Positions 46,373 to 58,593 of a DNA stretch of 64,000 bases are shown here, in pieces. The DNA comes from Taiwanofungus camphoratus. Its lineage: Eukaryota > Basidiomycota > Agaricomycetes > Polyporales > Taiwanofungaceae. How positions within the stretch are numbered: the stretch's first letter is position 1; each line of letters begins with the position of its first letter. The position numbers and the translations under genes were made by a program. The stretch spans positions 1,302,001 through 1,366,000 of the forward strand of contig CP021225.1 of the NCBI GenBank assembly GCA_003999685.1, read 5' to 3'. The notes under the pieces are model-generated. The model made no database searches and was not told the origin of the DNA. It saw only the letters and a list, made by a program, of their open reading frames with translations.

Positions 46373-46972
46373 CACGTATCATATGGTCTTGCTCGGCAAG
46401 GATTGCGGATGATATCTTCCTGACAAGTGTCCGTATACTCTCCACTCTTGCGTACAACATATATCACTTGTCGATTGAAAAATGGTCATTGACTACCAAA
46501 ACAAAGGATTGGCAATACAATTGAACTCAGACCCTATTTTTCAACCCAGATCTCGAAACTCATTATGCACTACTCATATGTCTAGTATCCGGATTGATTC
46601 GTTATCTGCAAATAAAAAATGGTATAATGGTCTCTCACTCAAGTTTCGCTAGGTAACGAGAACAGTTATCCTTATGTCGGTAGCACTTGAAACATACAGC
46701 CCTGATATGTCAAGTTCAAGTTCATATTCACGGTGGGTTGATGATGATGATGAAATCAGCATTTATATACCGCTACAAGCAAACGAGTGCTAAGACGCGG
46801 TGTTTCCCGGTGTGTACGAATAGTGGGCATTAGAACGCGCCACTGATCTATGCTACGCCAGAATAACGTTTTAGCGGGTTGGAAGATTGTGGGTTCGGTT
46901 TGGGGAACGGTGGGTTGACAGCACGGCCAAAGAAGATAGATTATTGTTACTTTTGGGGTGAATCCAATATCG
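46373..46972. other. Convergent spacer between the DUF155 gene and ACL4
   Basis: No supported gene; a short GAT microsatellite (TGATGATGATGA) lies near 46,740-46,751. Confidence 0.5.
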
Positions 46973-48354
46973 CTATGACATCTCGACATCATCGCCATCA
47001 TCGCTACGCACGTCCTCCCAGCCATCCGCATCGCCACCATCGTCGTCTTCTAGTGATGGCTGTATACCTAACGCATCCAGTTTCACGATAAGTTCTCTCA
47101 CATGCTCCAAGAGCGGTGCGTCTGGATTCCCTTGGCTTACATGGAGCTGCAGACAAACCGAGTATCAGTGGCGTCGCTGCCATGGTTGAATGCGAAAGCT
47201 TACCATCTGACAAGTTTCCAGACAGTCCCGTGCATCTCGGGCGAGCTCTGGCCATGTGTAGTCATCTAACTTTCCACCGTTTTCTTGCGCTTGTTCTGCC
47301 ATCAAGAAGAAGCACCATCCTTCCAAATACCACGCTTCAACGTCCTGATCGTCTGAAGCCATGACACCTTGAAGAACAAGCAGGGCCGGGGCATATAATG
47401 AGAGTTCCAGGAACAATTTGACTAGGGACAGGCGGGCAGGTATTGGTGGTAGGCGAGGATCATCTTAGTCGCAAGCGACAATTAGCAAGGTCAATAGACC
47501 CCTAACTCAGTCGAGACACACCAAGATCTAGATCTTTCCAAGCCGTCCAGGCTTGCTCTAAGCAAGTTTTTGCCTCGTCTGGTCTTTGTTGAGATAATCG
47601 TACGGATGCTAGCATCTGCAGTGCTTCGGTATTACCCGGATCTGTTTGTAATGCAAGGTTGAGCAAGTCCTCGCATGTTCCCTCAGCAGCGGGGTCAAAA
47701 CTACCGTGAAAGACCGTGAGCTCTAGGAACCCGCATTCAAAAGAGCTCTCTCCACGTACCATAGGTCATATGAAGGATCCATCCAGATCTCCACCATTCC
47801 TATGAGGGCGCGCACGATATTCTGCCTCAATTCGGTCTCATCGTCGGTGGAGCCAGCTGCATCGGCAGCCCGTTCCTTACCCTTGAGCTGGGCTGTAAGA
47901 ATATCCACAGCTGCTTGATAGTGTTGTAGAGCCAACTGGGGGTCATCGTCGCTCAACTGAGCCAAGTATAGATGAGCAGATGGAGGCGGAGATGACAGAG
48001 CATCTTGGTGTGGGGGAAGCAACGATTGAAATGTCTAGACGTCCGATACAACTTTTCAGCTCTGCCATTGTGGAACCAGACGGCTGACTCTTTTCTACTC
48101 ACCAACTTTGCAGCATCGATATCTCCAGTCTCTAGCTGTAGCACGCCCAGCATCTCTTTGCCTTGGGAATGGTTTGGCTCGCGCTCTAGTACACGCTGCA
48201 CGAAACGCTTTGCAAGCTCGTAGTCGCATTGGACGATCAAAGATTGCGCCTTTTCAAGTAGGGATGGTATCGAGGGTGCTGTCTTGCGCTCTTCCGCCGA
48301 AGCTTTAATGACAACATGGGTTGCTTTACTTGACTTTGTCCTGGCACGACCCAT
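46973..48354 (-). CDS. ACL4: Ribosomal protein L4 assembly chaperone Acl4 (TPR protein)
   Basis: Read from ATG 48354 (MGRARTKSSKATHVVIKASA) to TAG 46975-46973. TPR helices follow: SLLEKAQSLIVQCDYELAKR, EREPNHSQGKEMLGVLQLET, AHLYLAQLSDDDPQLALQHY, LALQTDPGNTEALQMLASVR and QRPDEAKTCLEQAWTAW, then ARLSLVKLFLELSLYAPAL and DVEAWYLEGWCFFLMAEQ. The protein ends with an acidic tail (SLEDDDGGDADGWEDVRSDD). A superhelical TPR body plus acidic C-terminus matches Acl4, which binds newly made Rpl4 and carries it to the nucleus. The intron joins after DIDAAKL and near ALLNAG are consistent; one short junction is approximate. Divergent from the next gene, with a 243 bp spacer. Confidence 0.87.
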
Positions 48355-48597
48355 TCTTTAAGTACATTTGAAACGACGAAGGATGAAAGAGATTTTCAAG
48401 TCTGCTTCAGACTTGCTTCAACATGAAATGCAGAACGCGATCAAGCAGTTGCCAAATTTGGACTTGTCAATCGCCTCGCGCGCCGGCGCAAGTTGTTCAT
48501 TGTACAGCTTGTTGAACTTCGCTTTCGTTGGTCGAACATTGCATTCTCGTCCAGAGCTTTTTTTTTCGCTATCCCAGTGAATTTAAATTAGGTGAAA

Positions 48598-48758
48598 ATG
48601 TCTGAAACGAGCTTCATTACAAAAGGAAAGGAGCGAGCGATAATGGATGAACTATTTCTCGAGAGACTGGAGACCTTGTTCGACAAGAGCCTGACGGATC
48701 TCCGAGCGTTTGCTGAGAGAGAGTCTTGTCCCTTTGGTGAGGTTTGTATTTTTATCTG

Positions 48759-48795
<37 letters not shown>

Positions 48796-50008
48796 CTCTG
48801 TTCTATCTGAAAGGCGGTATTCTTTGTTCTCACAGGTTAGAAGGTGCATGGCGGAGTGGCATTGCAGATATCTCTTTGACCATGCGACCACTCCAATCCC
48901 CGATGTGCAAGAACGAAGTGAGTAAATAGCATTGCGTATGACCGTGTGCGGGGTTCATCAGAGGTGCAGTACAAAGTGTCCTCCGTGCAACGTCTCAGAG
49001 TCTCGAGTCTCTGCAAGGGATAGCTGGTTTGCAGTCGTTTTTCCTGGTAGTGAACCCGCATGACCCTACAGACGACGGGTTTCTAGGAGGAACAGTACTC
49101 GGGCGAGAGTTCTGGAGAGGGCACCGAGGTTGTGGAGCGTCTGGCGCAAAGGCGTTCACCTCTCTCTGTATCAAGGCTGTGAATGACCAGGTCCGCTACA
49201 AACACACAGCAGGTTCTCCTCCAGGACCGAATCCGCAGCCAACCACAACATTATTGCAAACGAAAGGGACTGCTAGCTCGCTCAAAGCAGAGGTTTATGC
49301 CAACGTTCGAAACGCCCTCAGGTCAGACGGTCATGTTATCGCTGGACCACAATCAGTTTTGAGGAACGAGTAACTGACACGGATGAAACATGCTTATGTG
49401 CAGAAGTACTACGGGCATCCGCAACGCAGAGATGAAGTGGTCTGACCACTCAAAGCTCATTGTGTACGGCACCAGGCTCGTAGGCTGGCCGACAGGAGTT
49501 CCTATGCAGAACCCATCCACGCTGTCGGTTTCCCAGAATAAACAGGTTCTCGAAGCACTCAATAATGGGAGCATGTCATTTATTCGAGTCGGAGATTTAC
49601 AAGCGGGTTCAGTCGTAGCGGTACCGAAGGAGGGGTCACTATTGACGGACGGTGCGGATAGCTCTGAAAACGCGATCGATTTCTCGTGGTTATGTCAGGA
49701 GTCACCTGAATCGTCATCTTCGGTGAGTGCTATATCACAGGGCTATCTATTGCGTGAATACAAGCATATCATGGCCTAAATCTTCGCTGTGACTATACAT
49801 TATAAATTTGTAGCAATTACCCTCCCGTCCTTCAGAAAGTCATGGCAACTCACTCAGCCATCCTCCGACCATCCTTCTTGAGCAGACAACACCAGACTCC
49901 TACTCACATACCTCACCTCAGCACGGGGCACATACCAACTTCTCTTTGGATGATTATATTCACGACCCGGAGACCCTTCCACGGAAGAGACACAGAGAAG
50001 AAACTTGA
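48598..50008 (+). CDS. Conserved basidiomycete hypothetical protein
   Basis: ATG at 48598 (MSETSFITKGKERAIMDELF). Exon 1 ends before a GTGAGG donor at about 48736, and the next exon resumes with EGAWRSGIADISLTMRPLQ. An ordered region follows: GAVQSVLRATSQSLESLQGI, SFFLVVNPHDPTDDGFLGG and TVLGREFWRGHRGCGASGAK. After an intron comes STTGIRNAEMKWSDHSKLIV then GTRLVGWPTGVPMQNPSTLS. The last exon is Ser/Pro-rich and ends LPRKRHREET, a possible NLS. I recall similar hypothetical proteins in other mushroom genomes but know no function. No membrane or catalytic motif. Intron 1 contains a TCTGGC hexamer array. Confidence 0.75.
48755..48800 (+). repeat. TCTGGC hexamer tandem repeat in an intron
   Basis: About 7.7 perfect copies of TCTGGC lie inside intron 1 of the hypothetical gene at 48598-50008. 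The array is pyrimidine-rich on the coding strand and close to the acceptor, so it may be part of the 3' splice region. Likely length-polymorphic. Confidence 0.9.
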
Positions 50009-50208
50009 ACGTCCACGTAACTTTACAAGAGCGGACACCATCTCACGAGGGGAATACCGTCCATGTGATGTTCTGGATTGATCGTTACGTATAACGTTGG
50101 TCGTACTTCAGTCTTTAGATATGTACATTAGAATGCATCGAGTGATAGCAGACTGGCCCACATTTCATGTTCCCTCGGTGCTGCACCTGGGGAAGGTATG
50201 CCCATCAA

Positions 50209-51533
50209 TTAATGAGGGCTGATGTCTAAGCGTATGATGCCTTTTGCATTGACACCAGACATCCGACCGCAGACTATTTCGGGAGCGAAATCAACGGATG
50301 AGTCCCGCTGTGCTTCGATGTCGAATATAAGCTGCTTCAGGCTTTTGAAGCGCATATGGGACAGGACGACGTCAAGCCCCTCTAGGTTTAGGGCACACAC
50401 GTCCACCATACGGATGGAGAACGTCATGCTCTTGAGTGCGGAGGAGTTCGCTGTGGAAAGTAGGATGAGGACCCATGAGAGCGACGGTTGGTAAGTTGAG
50501 TAATGTGGAGGAGAACAACATATCACGAGGCGACGTAATCCTGTACACTGAGTCAGATCCAGGTGTGAGGCTTGGATAACATCTTCAATCTCGAAGTGAG
50601 CAGATGATTTCTCGAGGGATGGTACTCGAACAAACCTGTAGGGTCTCGAGTCTCTTGAAAGCCTATCTCCAGCTGTTCTAGAGTCGGACCAATTGCATGC
50701 AGGAGATCGCGGATAGCAGTAGCACTATTCTGTCCCGATATTGAACAGGAGAGGGACGCAATCTCAGAGCAAACAGACTCCGAGAGCATCCAGGTAATGC
50801 AAGGTGCAACATCAATCTTCCGTGACATTTCCAATCTCTTCAATTTTGGAAACGATTGATAGCATATTTGCGGATATGTGCTCCGTGGTAACCATTGAGC
50901 AGCAATTAAACGCAGGGTGTCCACATGTGGAAAAGCCTGCAGAAGCTCAATGAGGTCTGCAAACGCGAGTGCTTTGCATCCGTCGAATGATAGAACTCTG
51001 ATGTTCTTGAAATGAGGTACCAGGGCGAGGGCGATCGCGTTGCTTATTGGGAACGCAGAGAATTTAAGCGATTGGGCGTTCGCCAAAGGCGGGGTAGTAG
51101 GGGGCAGAATCCTGTGCAACCAGGCTACCATCTCGACTATATCAGACTCGTTACCCTGACGTTGTCGAGGCGCTTGGCCTAGCGTGGGCCATGCCATGAA
51201 AGTAATGAGGGGATCTTTGTCCCACCAGCTAGGGACCCCAGCTCCGCGGATTTCTACTTCTTGGATATACATCGTAATAATCGGACGAGAGTGTACCAAT
51301 TGCTTGAATGCATCGCTTCTGGGTCCAGGGACAAGCATGACGGTGTGGAAAAGATGGTAGCGAGCCCTTGGCAGCCAAGCATGGCACGTCAGACCACAGG
51401 CCTTAAGAGCAGCACGGTCGGTATGGAGATGGTCGATGATGAGATCGCGTAGTTCAGGAGGAATATACCAGCAAAAGCGGTGCATAACAGTAGCAGCGCT
51501 CGACGCTAACATGCTGCAGTGTACAGATTCCAA
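50209..51533 (-). CDS. F-box protein with leucine-rich C-terminal region
   Basis: Starts at 51533 (MESVHCSMLASSAATVMHRF; in-frame ATGs at 51509 and 51485 are alternatives). The F-box is at about residues 24-65: IPPELRDLIIDHLHTDRAAL, ACGLTCHAWLPRARYHLFHT. Irregular leucine-rich repeats follow (NIRVLSFDGCKALAFADLIE, HVDTLRLIAAQWL, FPKLKRLEMSRK). One intron joins ETRDPT to DVIQASHLDLTQCTGLRRLV. The C-terminus is MRFKSLKQLIFDIE and ends DISPH. F-box proteins of this layout are substrate receptors of SCF ubiquitin ligases; the family is greatly expanded in mushrooms. Target unknown. Confidence 0.85.
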
Positions 51534-52302
51534 AACTAGTCACCAGGTTCACACTTCTATTATGCTTCCGTGCTCCTATGTGTTGCTGTCGCGCCAGTGT
51601 CTAAAAAAGAGCTTATAATCCACGGTCTGCAAGCTTTTCCGTAATGACACTGCTGACGAGATCCATCGAATCGATCAACTAGATACTGGCCTGTGATCAT
51701 TCGGCTCACATAGAATCGGTTCCGCTCAATGCACGCCTGTCCTTGCTAGTAAAAACTGCCTATCTGATGTACGCTTGATTCAGTGTTGTGCATACACTTA
51801 TCAGACAACGAATTCGGGTACTCACAGGTGCTGTTCTGAAGTGCGTGCTGAGATTGGCAGCTCCGGCGGGGGCTACAAATACACCTTACTGTCGTCGGGC
51901 ACGATATCAAGTAACATAACCGGTATATTATGATGAGCGCCTTGAGCGCGTCATCAAGCTCTGCGCCGTTGCTGTGTTCAGCGACTCGGGACGAGGAGCC
52001 GGGTCATTTCCATATATGCAACTCAGCCGGATGGGCCAGAGAACACGTCTGCCTTCAAGAGGCCATGACAAGGAACGTCACGACGTAGTAAAACATAGCG
52101 TGGCTACAACGAAGGTACCATGAATCGTCAGTATGCACTATGGCAAATGCTCAACGTGCCTCACCGCGATACTAGAATATTGATATAGGGGGTTCAATAA
52201 AATCTAATGTACCAAGATGATGTGTTGGTTCTTTCGAACGCAGCCAAGTTTGGAGCCCTCTTTGTCTTCTTGAAATCGATTTGTCTAGAGCTAAAAGCAA
52301 TA
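51534..52302. other. Spacer upstream of the F-box gene
   Basis: About 770 bp with no supported gene. Confidence 0.5.
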
Positions 52303-53869
52303 CTACACGGCCAGAACTCTGCGGCATGGAAACGGGGCCTCAGAGTGAGGTCCCCGTAACGGCCCATAGCCGTTATGATTACTACCCTTTTCGTCCTATG
52401 ATTTTACAGTAATTTTGTAAATCCCTTATGTAGTGCTTGAAATTATGGTTGATGTAACATGTAAACAGGCCGGTTACTTCCCGTATGCAGCCCCGTTTCG
52501 GGGCAGGCAGGCAGGCCCGAAACCAGCATCTGGTTGGCATACCGTTATGGCACTGCAGCGTCCCGGAAATCGACCGAGGGTCGAGGCAGCTACAACATTA
52601 TTTACTACCAATATACCGGCACTGGTGCTCTTTCTCGTGACATTACAGGCTTTTTCCAGGGTCAGTGCAGCATTGGAAGCACAACAGTAGCATCCAGTAG
52701 ATGAAATTAACATATTATGGCATGAAACAACAGACAGTAATTATTATACAGGAATGATGTTCGACATGCTGCCACTGGCAGTGGATGAGCTCAGCCATGA
52801 AGATAGGGATTGACCACCTGAAATGGTCTTAAATTGCGACCTGCCAACCCACTGTCAACACCTGGCTCTCTGCATCATTCAACGCAGAATAGTGTTCTGG
52901 AAAATTTCAGTAAAGAACCTAAATAATGGTGTGTCAGTTGAATGCCATCGAAGCAGAGACTGGACGTACATTTTGAGATAATCTTCCTCCCGTGTTAGTC
53001 CATGAGCGTGACCATCCTTGTGCGTTGAGTAGTAAGTAAGTCAAAACACTAGTACTAGATGAAGCTTCAAAGGATGTTCAAGAGAGATTAGAAGGAATGG
53101 ATAGCATCAACCTGCCAGAGGTCAGAGCAAGAGATTATGCTTGGGATGTATGGACTGAATTGCGACAGAATTCCAGACATCGCTGTTGCGCTGCTGTCAC
53201 GGTGAACTTGAATCAAACAAGTGCTTGTATTTGTGCATGTTTGTTTTAGTGGCTGCTCACCAGTAACGGAAAGACTGAAGTTCACGACAAGACTTTTGAT
53301 TTTATTACTACTGTACAAATTGGAAAATAAATTCATGCCATGGAGATCACATTTGTTTCTGCTCACTCTGACTTCCCCACTGGCAAATGGCCTGTACTAT
53401 CAACAAATATAACAAAAGCCGTTACTGCCTACTTTATTATGAGATTATTACAATTTATGTTGTGCCACGGTGCGACGAATGGTGCTAGCTTTTCCGTTAC
53501 AATGAGCTGCAGATCTCATGTAACCCCCGGGCTGAAGCGGGCAGCAGTGAGGGCTGATTGGGGGCCATACAAGCACTGCTTCGGTATTGCACGCTCAGCA
53601 TGTGATGAATGCCGTGGCTGCAGCAGCCATGCCAGGCTGAAGTATCTGGGCGCATTCGCCTTCTCACGGCCTGGAATCGACCCGTTCAACGCCCCGAAAC
53701 CACACTGGAGATACGGGGCCGTTCCGATGACTCTGACCTGGCCCGATACCGGAGCGTGTCCAAATTACAGACACGGGACTTATGTGGGCCCGATTCACGC
53801 CACCATTTTGACCGTTCCCACCCTTTTCGTCCTATGATTTTCCGGTACCAGCCCGTTTTGGCCGTGTAG
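52303..53869. mobile_element. Decayed DNA-transposon-like element with inverted ends
   Basis: The left end CTACACGGCCAGAAC (52303-52317) and the right end GTTTTGGCCGTGTAG (53855-53869) are reverse complements at 14 of 15 positions. A 22 bp direct copy (ACCCTTTTCGTCCTATGATT and two more T) occurs at 52384-52405 and 53820-53841, so the ends may be nested or rearranged. Outer parts are GC-rich; the middle (about 52,690-53,420) is AT-rich and fairly CpG-poor. A short protein-like stretch (KDVQERLEGMDSINLPEVRA) is read near 53,060-53,130 but is not recognised. I see no clear target-site duplication, so the family is unknown. Confidence 0.5.
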
Positions 53870-53964
53870 GAGGGATCCCATAACATATCCATATTTGGTG
53901 ATTACGTCAGACACGGCTTGTGTCGGTAGTGACAATGTGCCTCGAGGACTCTTGAGCAGTTACG

Positions 53965-55405
53965 ATGTTCTCCTCAATTTTCTCGTGAGTGCAGTATGCT
54001 TCACAAACCGAAGCACCTCTTACACCATAATCATAGTACCTCAGCACCGGTTGATCCTCATGCGCCCAATTTTCATCCAGCCTCTTCTGCTCACGAGGCC
54101 TCAGATCTGTTTGGGGAGCTCGAGCCAAAGGATACAGAATGGACCTGCCCAGGAGGATTCGCGGTTGAGACCCAGGTTTGGTATCATTCCCTAGACGATG
54201 GCACGTCCCTCATGTGCCAAATAATCCACTCCGCAGTTGGGTGAGTCGCGATACTGGTCTCCTAAGTAACGTTGGAGACTTATGAGATGTACTTAGCGTT
54301 TGGTATCCCACGGTCCAGTTCACTTGCAAGATATACAACCCTAATACGAAGGAGAAGATCTGGAAGTCCGTCAATGTTGCTAACTTTGTCACTCCTCCCC
54401 CAGGCCTCGACAAGCGCTCGAGCAAATCAGATCAATTCTCCATCATCCACAAGTCCAACCCGGGATCTGAGACGCCAGAATCTTATTCTATCCGTGCTAA
54501 CGTCTCTGATGATCTCCAAATATCCTTGGATATCACCCGTCCGGCATCGGCACCAGGGTGGAAGATTGGCAAGGGTCCAAAGGGCGGATTTTCTTACTTC
54601 GGTCACAATCCGGAAAATGCTGACGGGTACGTCGTGCACCGCTTCTGGCCGCGCGACTATGCGTCGGGCATGGTTATTCGCAAGGGGCAAGCCCAGTCCG
54701 TCAAAGGCCCCGGTATGTTCGTGCATGCAATCCAGGGCATGCGGCCCAATCTTGTTGCGTCGCGATGGAACTTCGCGGATTTCCAGAGTGAGCAGTATGG
54801 CGGTGTATCCGCGATCCAGATGGAGTTCACGACCACGGGCACGTACGGTCGGCATGGTGCAGGCTCTGGATTTGTAACCGTCAACATTGGTTCACTGGTG
54901 GTGGGCGGGAAGCTGATTGCGGTGACCGCGGAGACGAAATGGCCAGATGAGGCATTGCCGGAGAAAGCGGGTGTTATATCGCGGGCGATTCACTCCAAGA
55001 CTGCCCCGGATCCTGACACTGGATATGATGCCCCGACAGAGCTTGTATTCCGTTGGGCGGCGCCGTCTATCGTGGCGGATGCACCCGGACAAGTTGATGC
55101 GACATTGATTGTCGATGTCGGTCAGCCCAACGCGTACAAAGGGCTCATTGAGAAGGTTGACGTACTTGCGGAGATCCCGCAAATGATTAAGACGATGGTA
55201 CATTACGTTGCTGGCACTAAGCCGTACATCTACCAAGTAAGTGCCATGTCTCCCTTGCCCGAAAGATACTTACGTTTCAATGCAAATGCAGTGGTACGAT
55301 CTTGTGACACTCAACGTGACCGTACCGGAAGGTGTCGTGCCCGACGCCTCTGGAGAGTTGCAGATTGAAGGATATCTCTACACTGAAGCCACGTTTATAT
55401 CCTGA
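53965..55405 (+). CDS. SVF1: Survival factor Svf1, lipocalin-like ceramide-binding protein
   Basis: Four exons (53965-53984, 54037-54240, 54297-55236, 55292-55405) give 425 residues. A tiny first exon encodes MFSSIFS, joined to TSAPVDPHAPNFHPASS. The twin-lipocalin fold has ELEPKDTEWTCPGGFAVETQ, TSLMCQIIHSAVGVWYPTVQ, GLDKRSSKSDQFSIIH, PASAPGWKIGKGPKGGFSYF, DGYVVHRFWPRDYASGMVI and SRWNFADFQSEQYGGVSAIQ. It ends WYDLVTLNVTVPEGVVP...TEATFIS. Yeast Svf1 protects against oxidative stress and moves ceramide between ER and Golgi, docking by an N-terminal amphipathic helix (known). The N-terminus here is short and hydrophobic. Confidence 0.93.
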
Positions 55406-56021
55406 TCAATACTTTTCCAGCAGTACGCCTTGTATATTTCAGTAATTGTAAGTTGTATGTCGAATGCATCATGAATCTTATACCTCGGCATGGTTAAGGT
55501 TTAGCACCTCTTCGTACCAACCAAATCCTCGAGCGGGTGATGCATGAATATTGGGACCTCCCGCCATGGCACTGACATGATCTGATGGTCTTTTTCAGCG
55601 TTGCTGCATCAAGTCAGATAGCAGGGACGTGCTAGGCGGTGCTGTATATCATAGCCTTCTGGTGCAGGGGCACGAGCTAGCGGATATGTATTCTTGCTGT
55701 AGACTGCGCTTGCAGTTGTCCTCGACATAGACCATCCTCAAACCTTACATGTCGAGCTCTGCCCGGTTCAGAAACTACACCATCAAAACGTAGATAATGT
55801 CAGAGACATTCCTCACATCCAGGTCCTAATATGTTCTACCGGTGTCTCTTGAGTGCACAGCTTGAGCAACGTTGACCGGAAACGTGCGATCAAAGATGCA
55901 AGGTTTAGCGCCCGCTACTACTCGAGCGGTCCCGCAAGTACCACCCTGAGTGGCGGGAATCTTCGGGAGTCAGAAAGCTATACGCGTCCTGGCGGCCTGC
56001 TGCTTTACAGAACAATGTGCT
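55406..56021. other. Spacer between SVF1 and the M48 protease gene
   Basis: No supported gene; short frames only. Confidence 0.5.
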
Positions 56022-57939
56022 ATGTTGTGTCCATTTCTACGCACTGTCAAATCTTCTCCTCGGCCGCTAGCTCCTCGTCCATGTACAATTCATGCGGTTC
56101 ATCCCTTCTCTACACCCACAAGACGAATAGGCAACGAGAGGTCATTTCACGTACGCCTGACGGCTGAAGCCAGACATCAGAGTAAATTCTCGAGGACGTT
56201 TCATGCTACTTCCAGAAATAATGCCTTTCCACTGGTCCCGCTCCTTGCTGGTCTCCTGAAAGTAGGTAACATCGAGTTCAAAGCCCCTCTCAGAGCGACT
56301 GAAGTACGTTCTTATCTGCATGTTAATCGCAGTCATCCGCAGCCATCCAGCTCGCCGGTACCGTGTCTCGAATTGCACTGACCTTCATGCCTGTGGTGTT
56401 TATCAAAAAAGTGAGGAGTCATAAGCAATTGCGGAGAATTGCAAAAAAGGAGGCGGCCGGTCATAGCAATCTGGAGGAGAAAAAGGAGATCGTGCTGCGC
56501 AGCAAGCGAAATAGCACCATCTTGTTCCATGTACTTCTGTTCACGCCTATACTTCTCTTCTGGTTGACCATCATGGCGAGTCTAGAGAGAACACCCCTGA
56601 CCGGCAGGTAAGCCCCGCCTTTTGACCGCAATTGCAAACCCTCATGAAAATATTTAGATGGAGGCTCATCCTCCTTTCCCCTGAGGAAGAGGGAGACATC
56701 GCCGCTCAACTCGCTGGACCAGGATGGTATAGGGCCGTTGGTGAAATACTCTCGCAAAATGGTTCTCCACGCCTAATCGTTCCCAGTGACTGGAGGTTCG
56801 CGTGGGTGCAGGACACACTGCGCCGCCTCGAAAGTGTCATTCCCGTACTCCAGTGCGAAGAGGAACTCCATCCGGATTGGATGGAGACAGACGCAGACGA
56901 CATTCCTCTGCCGCCACCAGCTGGTTTCCCACTGCGCCCACGACCCCGGGCATCTGAGTACCTTCGGCGCTTCTGCGAGTCCGTGTGCTCGCGCAGTGTT
57001 CATCTGGCACCGCACGCCATCGCTGGGCCGCCTTACTCGTTACTTGTAGTCGACGATCCCGAGTCCTCCAATGCATTCTCTTATGGCTTTGGACCCGACG
57101 GGGCGGGCGGCATCGTTGTCTTTTCTGGGTTCTTGGATGACGTACTCTCCAAGCACCCGCCACCAGATTCCTCCGCTGGTGCGAATCTAGAGCCAGAAGA
57201 GAGGTCATGGTGGACATTCCTCTTTGGTAGCTTCTTCAGCCTGACTCCTTCCCCTCCTTCACATCCTATCCCGACCCAGGAACAGAATTCGGAGCTCGCC
57301 ATACTCTTAGCGCACGAGCTTGCACATCTCATCCTTGCTCATCATATCGAGACGTTGTCGTCCGGCGGTATTGTTTGGCCCGGTGTCATGTCTATCTTGA
57401 CTGACATCGTCCGTTCACTAATTTTCCCCATCACTATGCTCTGTGTGTTTTCTTAATTCCATCATCGTATCACTCTATTGACGTTATCCACAGTTGGACC
57501 TTTTTTTAACGATGCCCTGGCAGGAATGACAAAAATAAGCTCGGGCGAAGTCGCCAAGATTACCGAATATTGCACAAGCCAAAAGCAGGAGATCGAAGCA
57601 GACATTGTCTCTGCCAGGTCAGCCTTCCTGCCCACGCAGCCTGCGTCCATGCTGACTGACTACTTCCACAGGCTGCTTGCACACGCCGGGTTTGATCCTC
57701 AGCATGCTGTGTGCTTTTGGGAGGGGCGTCAAGAGACTCCAAAGACCGCAGAGTGCTCTCCCGCCCGCGCGGAGGAGTTGTACCAAGAGCAGGAGGTCCT
57801 GCCGCGTCGTTGGATGGGCTCGACACATCCGGTGAACAATGTTCGCGTGGAGCGGCTGAAAAAAGAGCTAGTGCGCTGGGAGGAGGCAAGAAGGCGAGCG
57901 CGGGAGCAGCGGCGGAAGGAGAGAGAGCAGGATGGATAG
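56022..57939 (+). CDS. M48 zinc metalloprotease, OMA1-like
   Basis: ATG 56022 (MLCPFLRTVKSSPRPLAPRP) gives a basic, Ser-rich presequence with RRIGNERSFHVRLTAEAR. The next exon carries SRIALTFMPVVF and a membrane helix ILFHVLLFTPILLFWLTIMA. The peptidase has a zinc-binding HELAH motif in AILLAHELAHLILAHHIETL, a second hydrophobic stretch (VWPGVMSILTDIVRSLIFPI) and the downstream Glu ligand in QEIEADIVSARLLAHAGFDP. It ends RRRAREQRRKEREQDG. OMA1 is the stress-activated protease of the mitochondrial inner membrane that cleaves the OPA1/Mgm1-class dynamin and DELE1 in animals, and acts in quality control in yeast. This protein is longer than yeast Oma1 because of the insert between the membrane helix and HELAH and the basic tail. 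Confidence 0.88.
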
Positions 57940-58593
57940 GGAAGCCTTATTTGATTGAGCTGTTGAGATTTCGGATTAAGAGAGACACCTTGCGGGGTGC
58001 ACCATGAGCAGTCATCTGGGTTCCATTTTATACAAGTCTACGTTCATTGTTGTATTGTATTTGTAGTGCACAAGTATCCCCATCTCATCGCTTTTGTGTG
58101 CAAGGCTGGGAATGATTTAAATTGACTAAAATACATGCAATGTTCAGTTGCCCTCTTGCATGTCTGTCATCGTAGCGCTCGAGGTTGTCAACTTGTCCGT
58201 ATATGGATACATAGAACCAGAAAGACAAAGTGGTACAATTTAGAGAAGTTATTGCTGAAAAATGCGGTTTCACGAACGACTTTTCACATGAGCAGCAATC
58301 TTCTAGGGAAAAGGCGAGGGAATTACGTATTCTACCAAATCCACCCTTCCACTGCTTCAGTAACATATTTAATGCTGGGTATCCTATGTATGTTTTGCAG
58401 TCAGCGGATGATAATCATCAAGGCTCCCTGCGCGTTATCATGCTGCCGAGTGGTCTGCCTGGCACTTGAACTGAACTCTAACCCATGCGCAAGTGAACGA
58501 ACGATTGACAGTCGGTCTATGATCGTGCTCAGTAACGGTCTACAAATAGATACAGGCAATTCCCTGGAAGCCGTGGTGAACGAAGGCCCTCGC
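57940..58593. other. Convergent spacer downstream of the M48 protease
   Basis: AT-rich 3' UTR-like DNA; no supported gene. The 224-codon plus frame at 58135-58809 is mostly antisense of the seven-TM gene. Confidence 0.5.
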
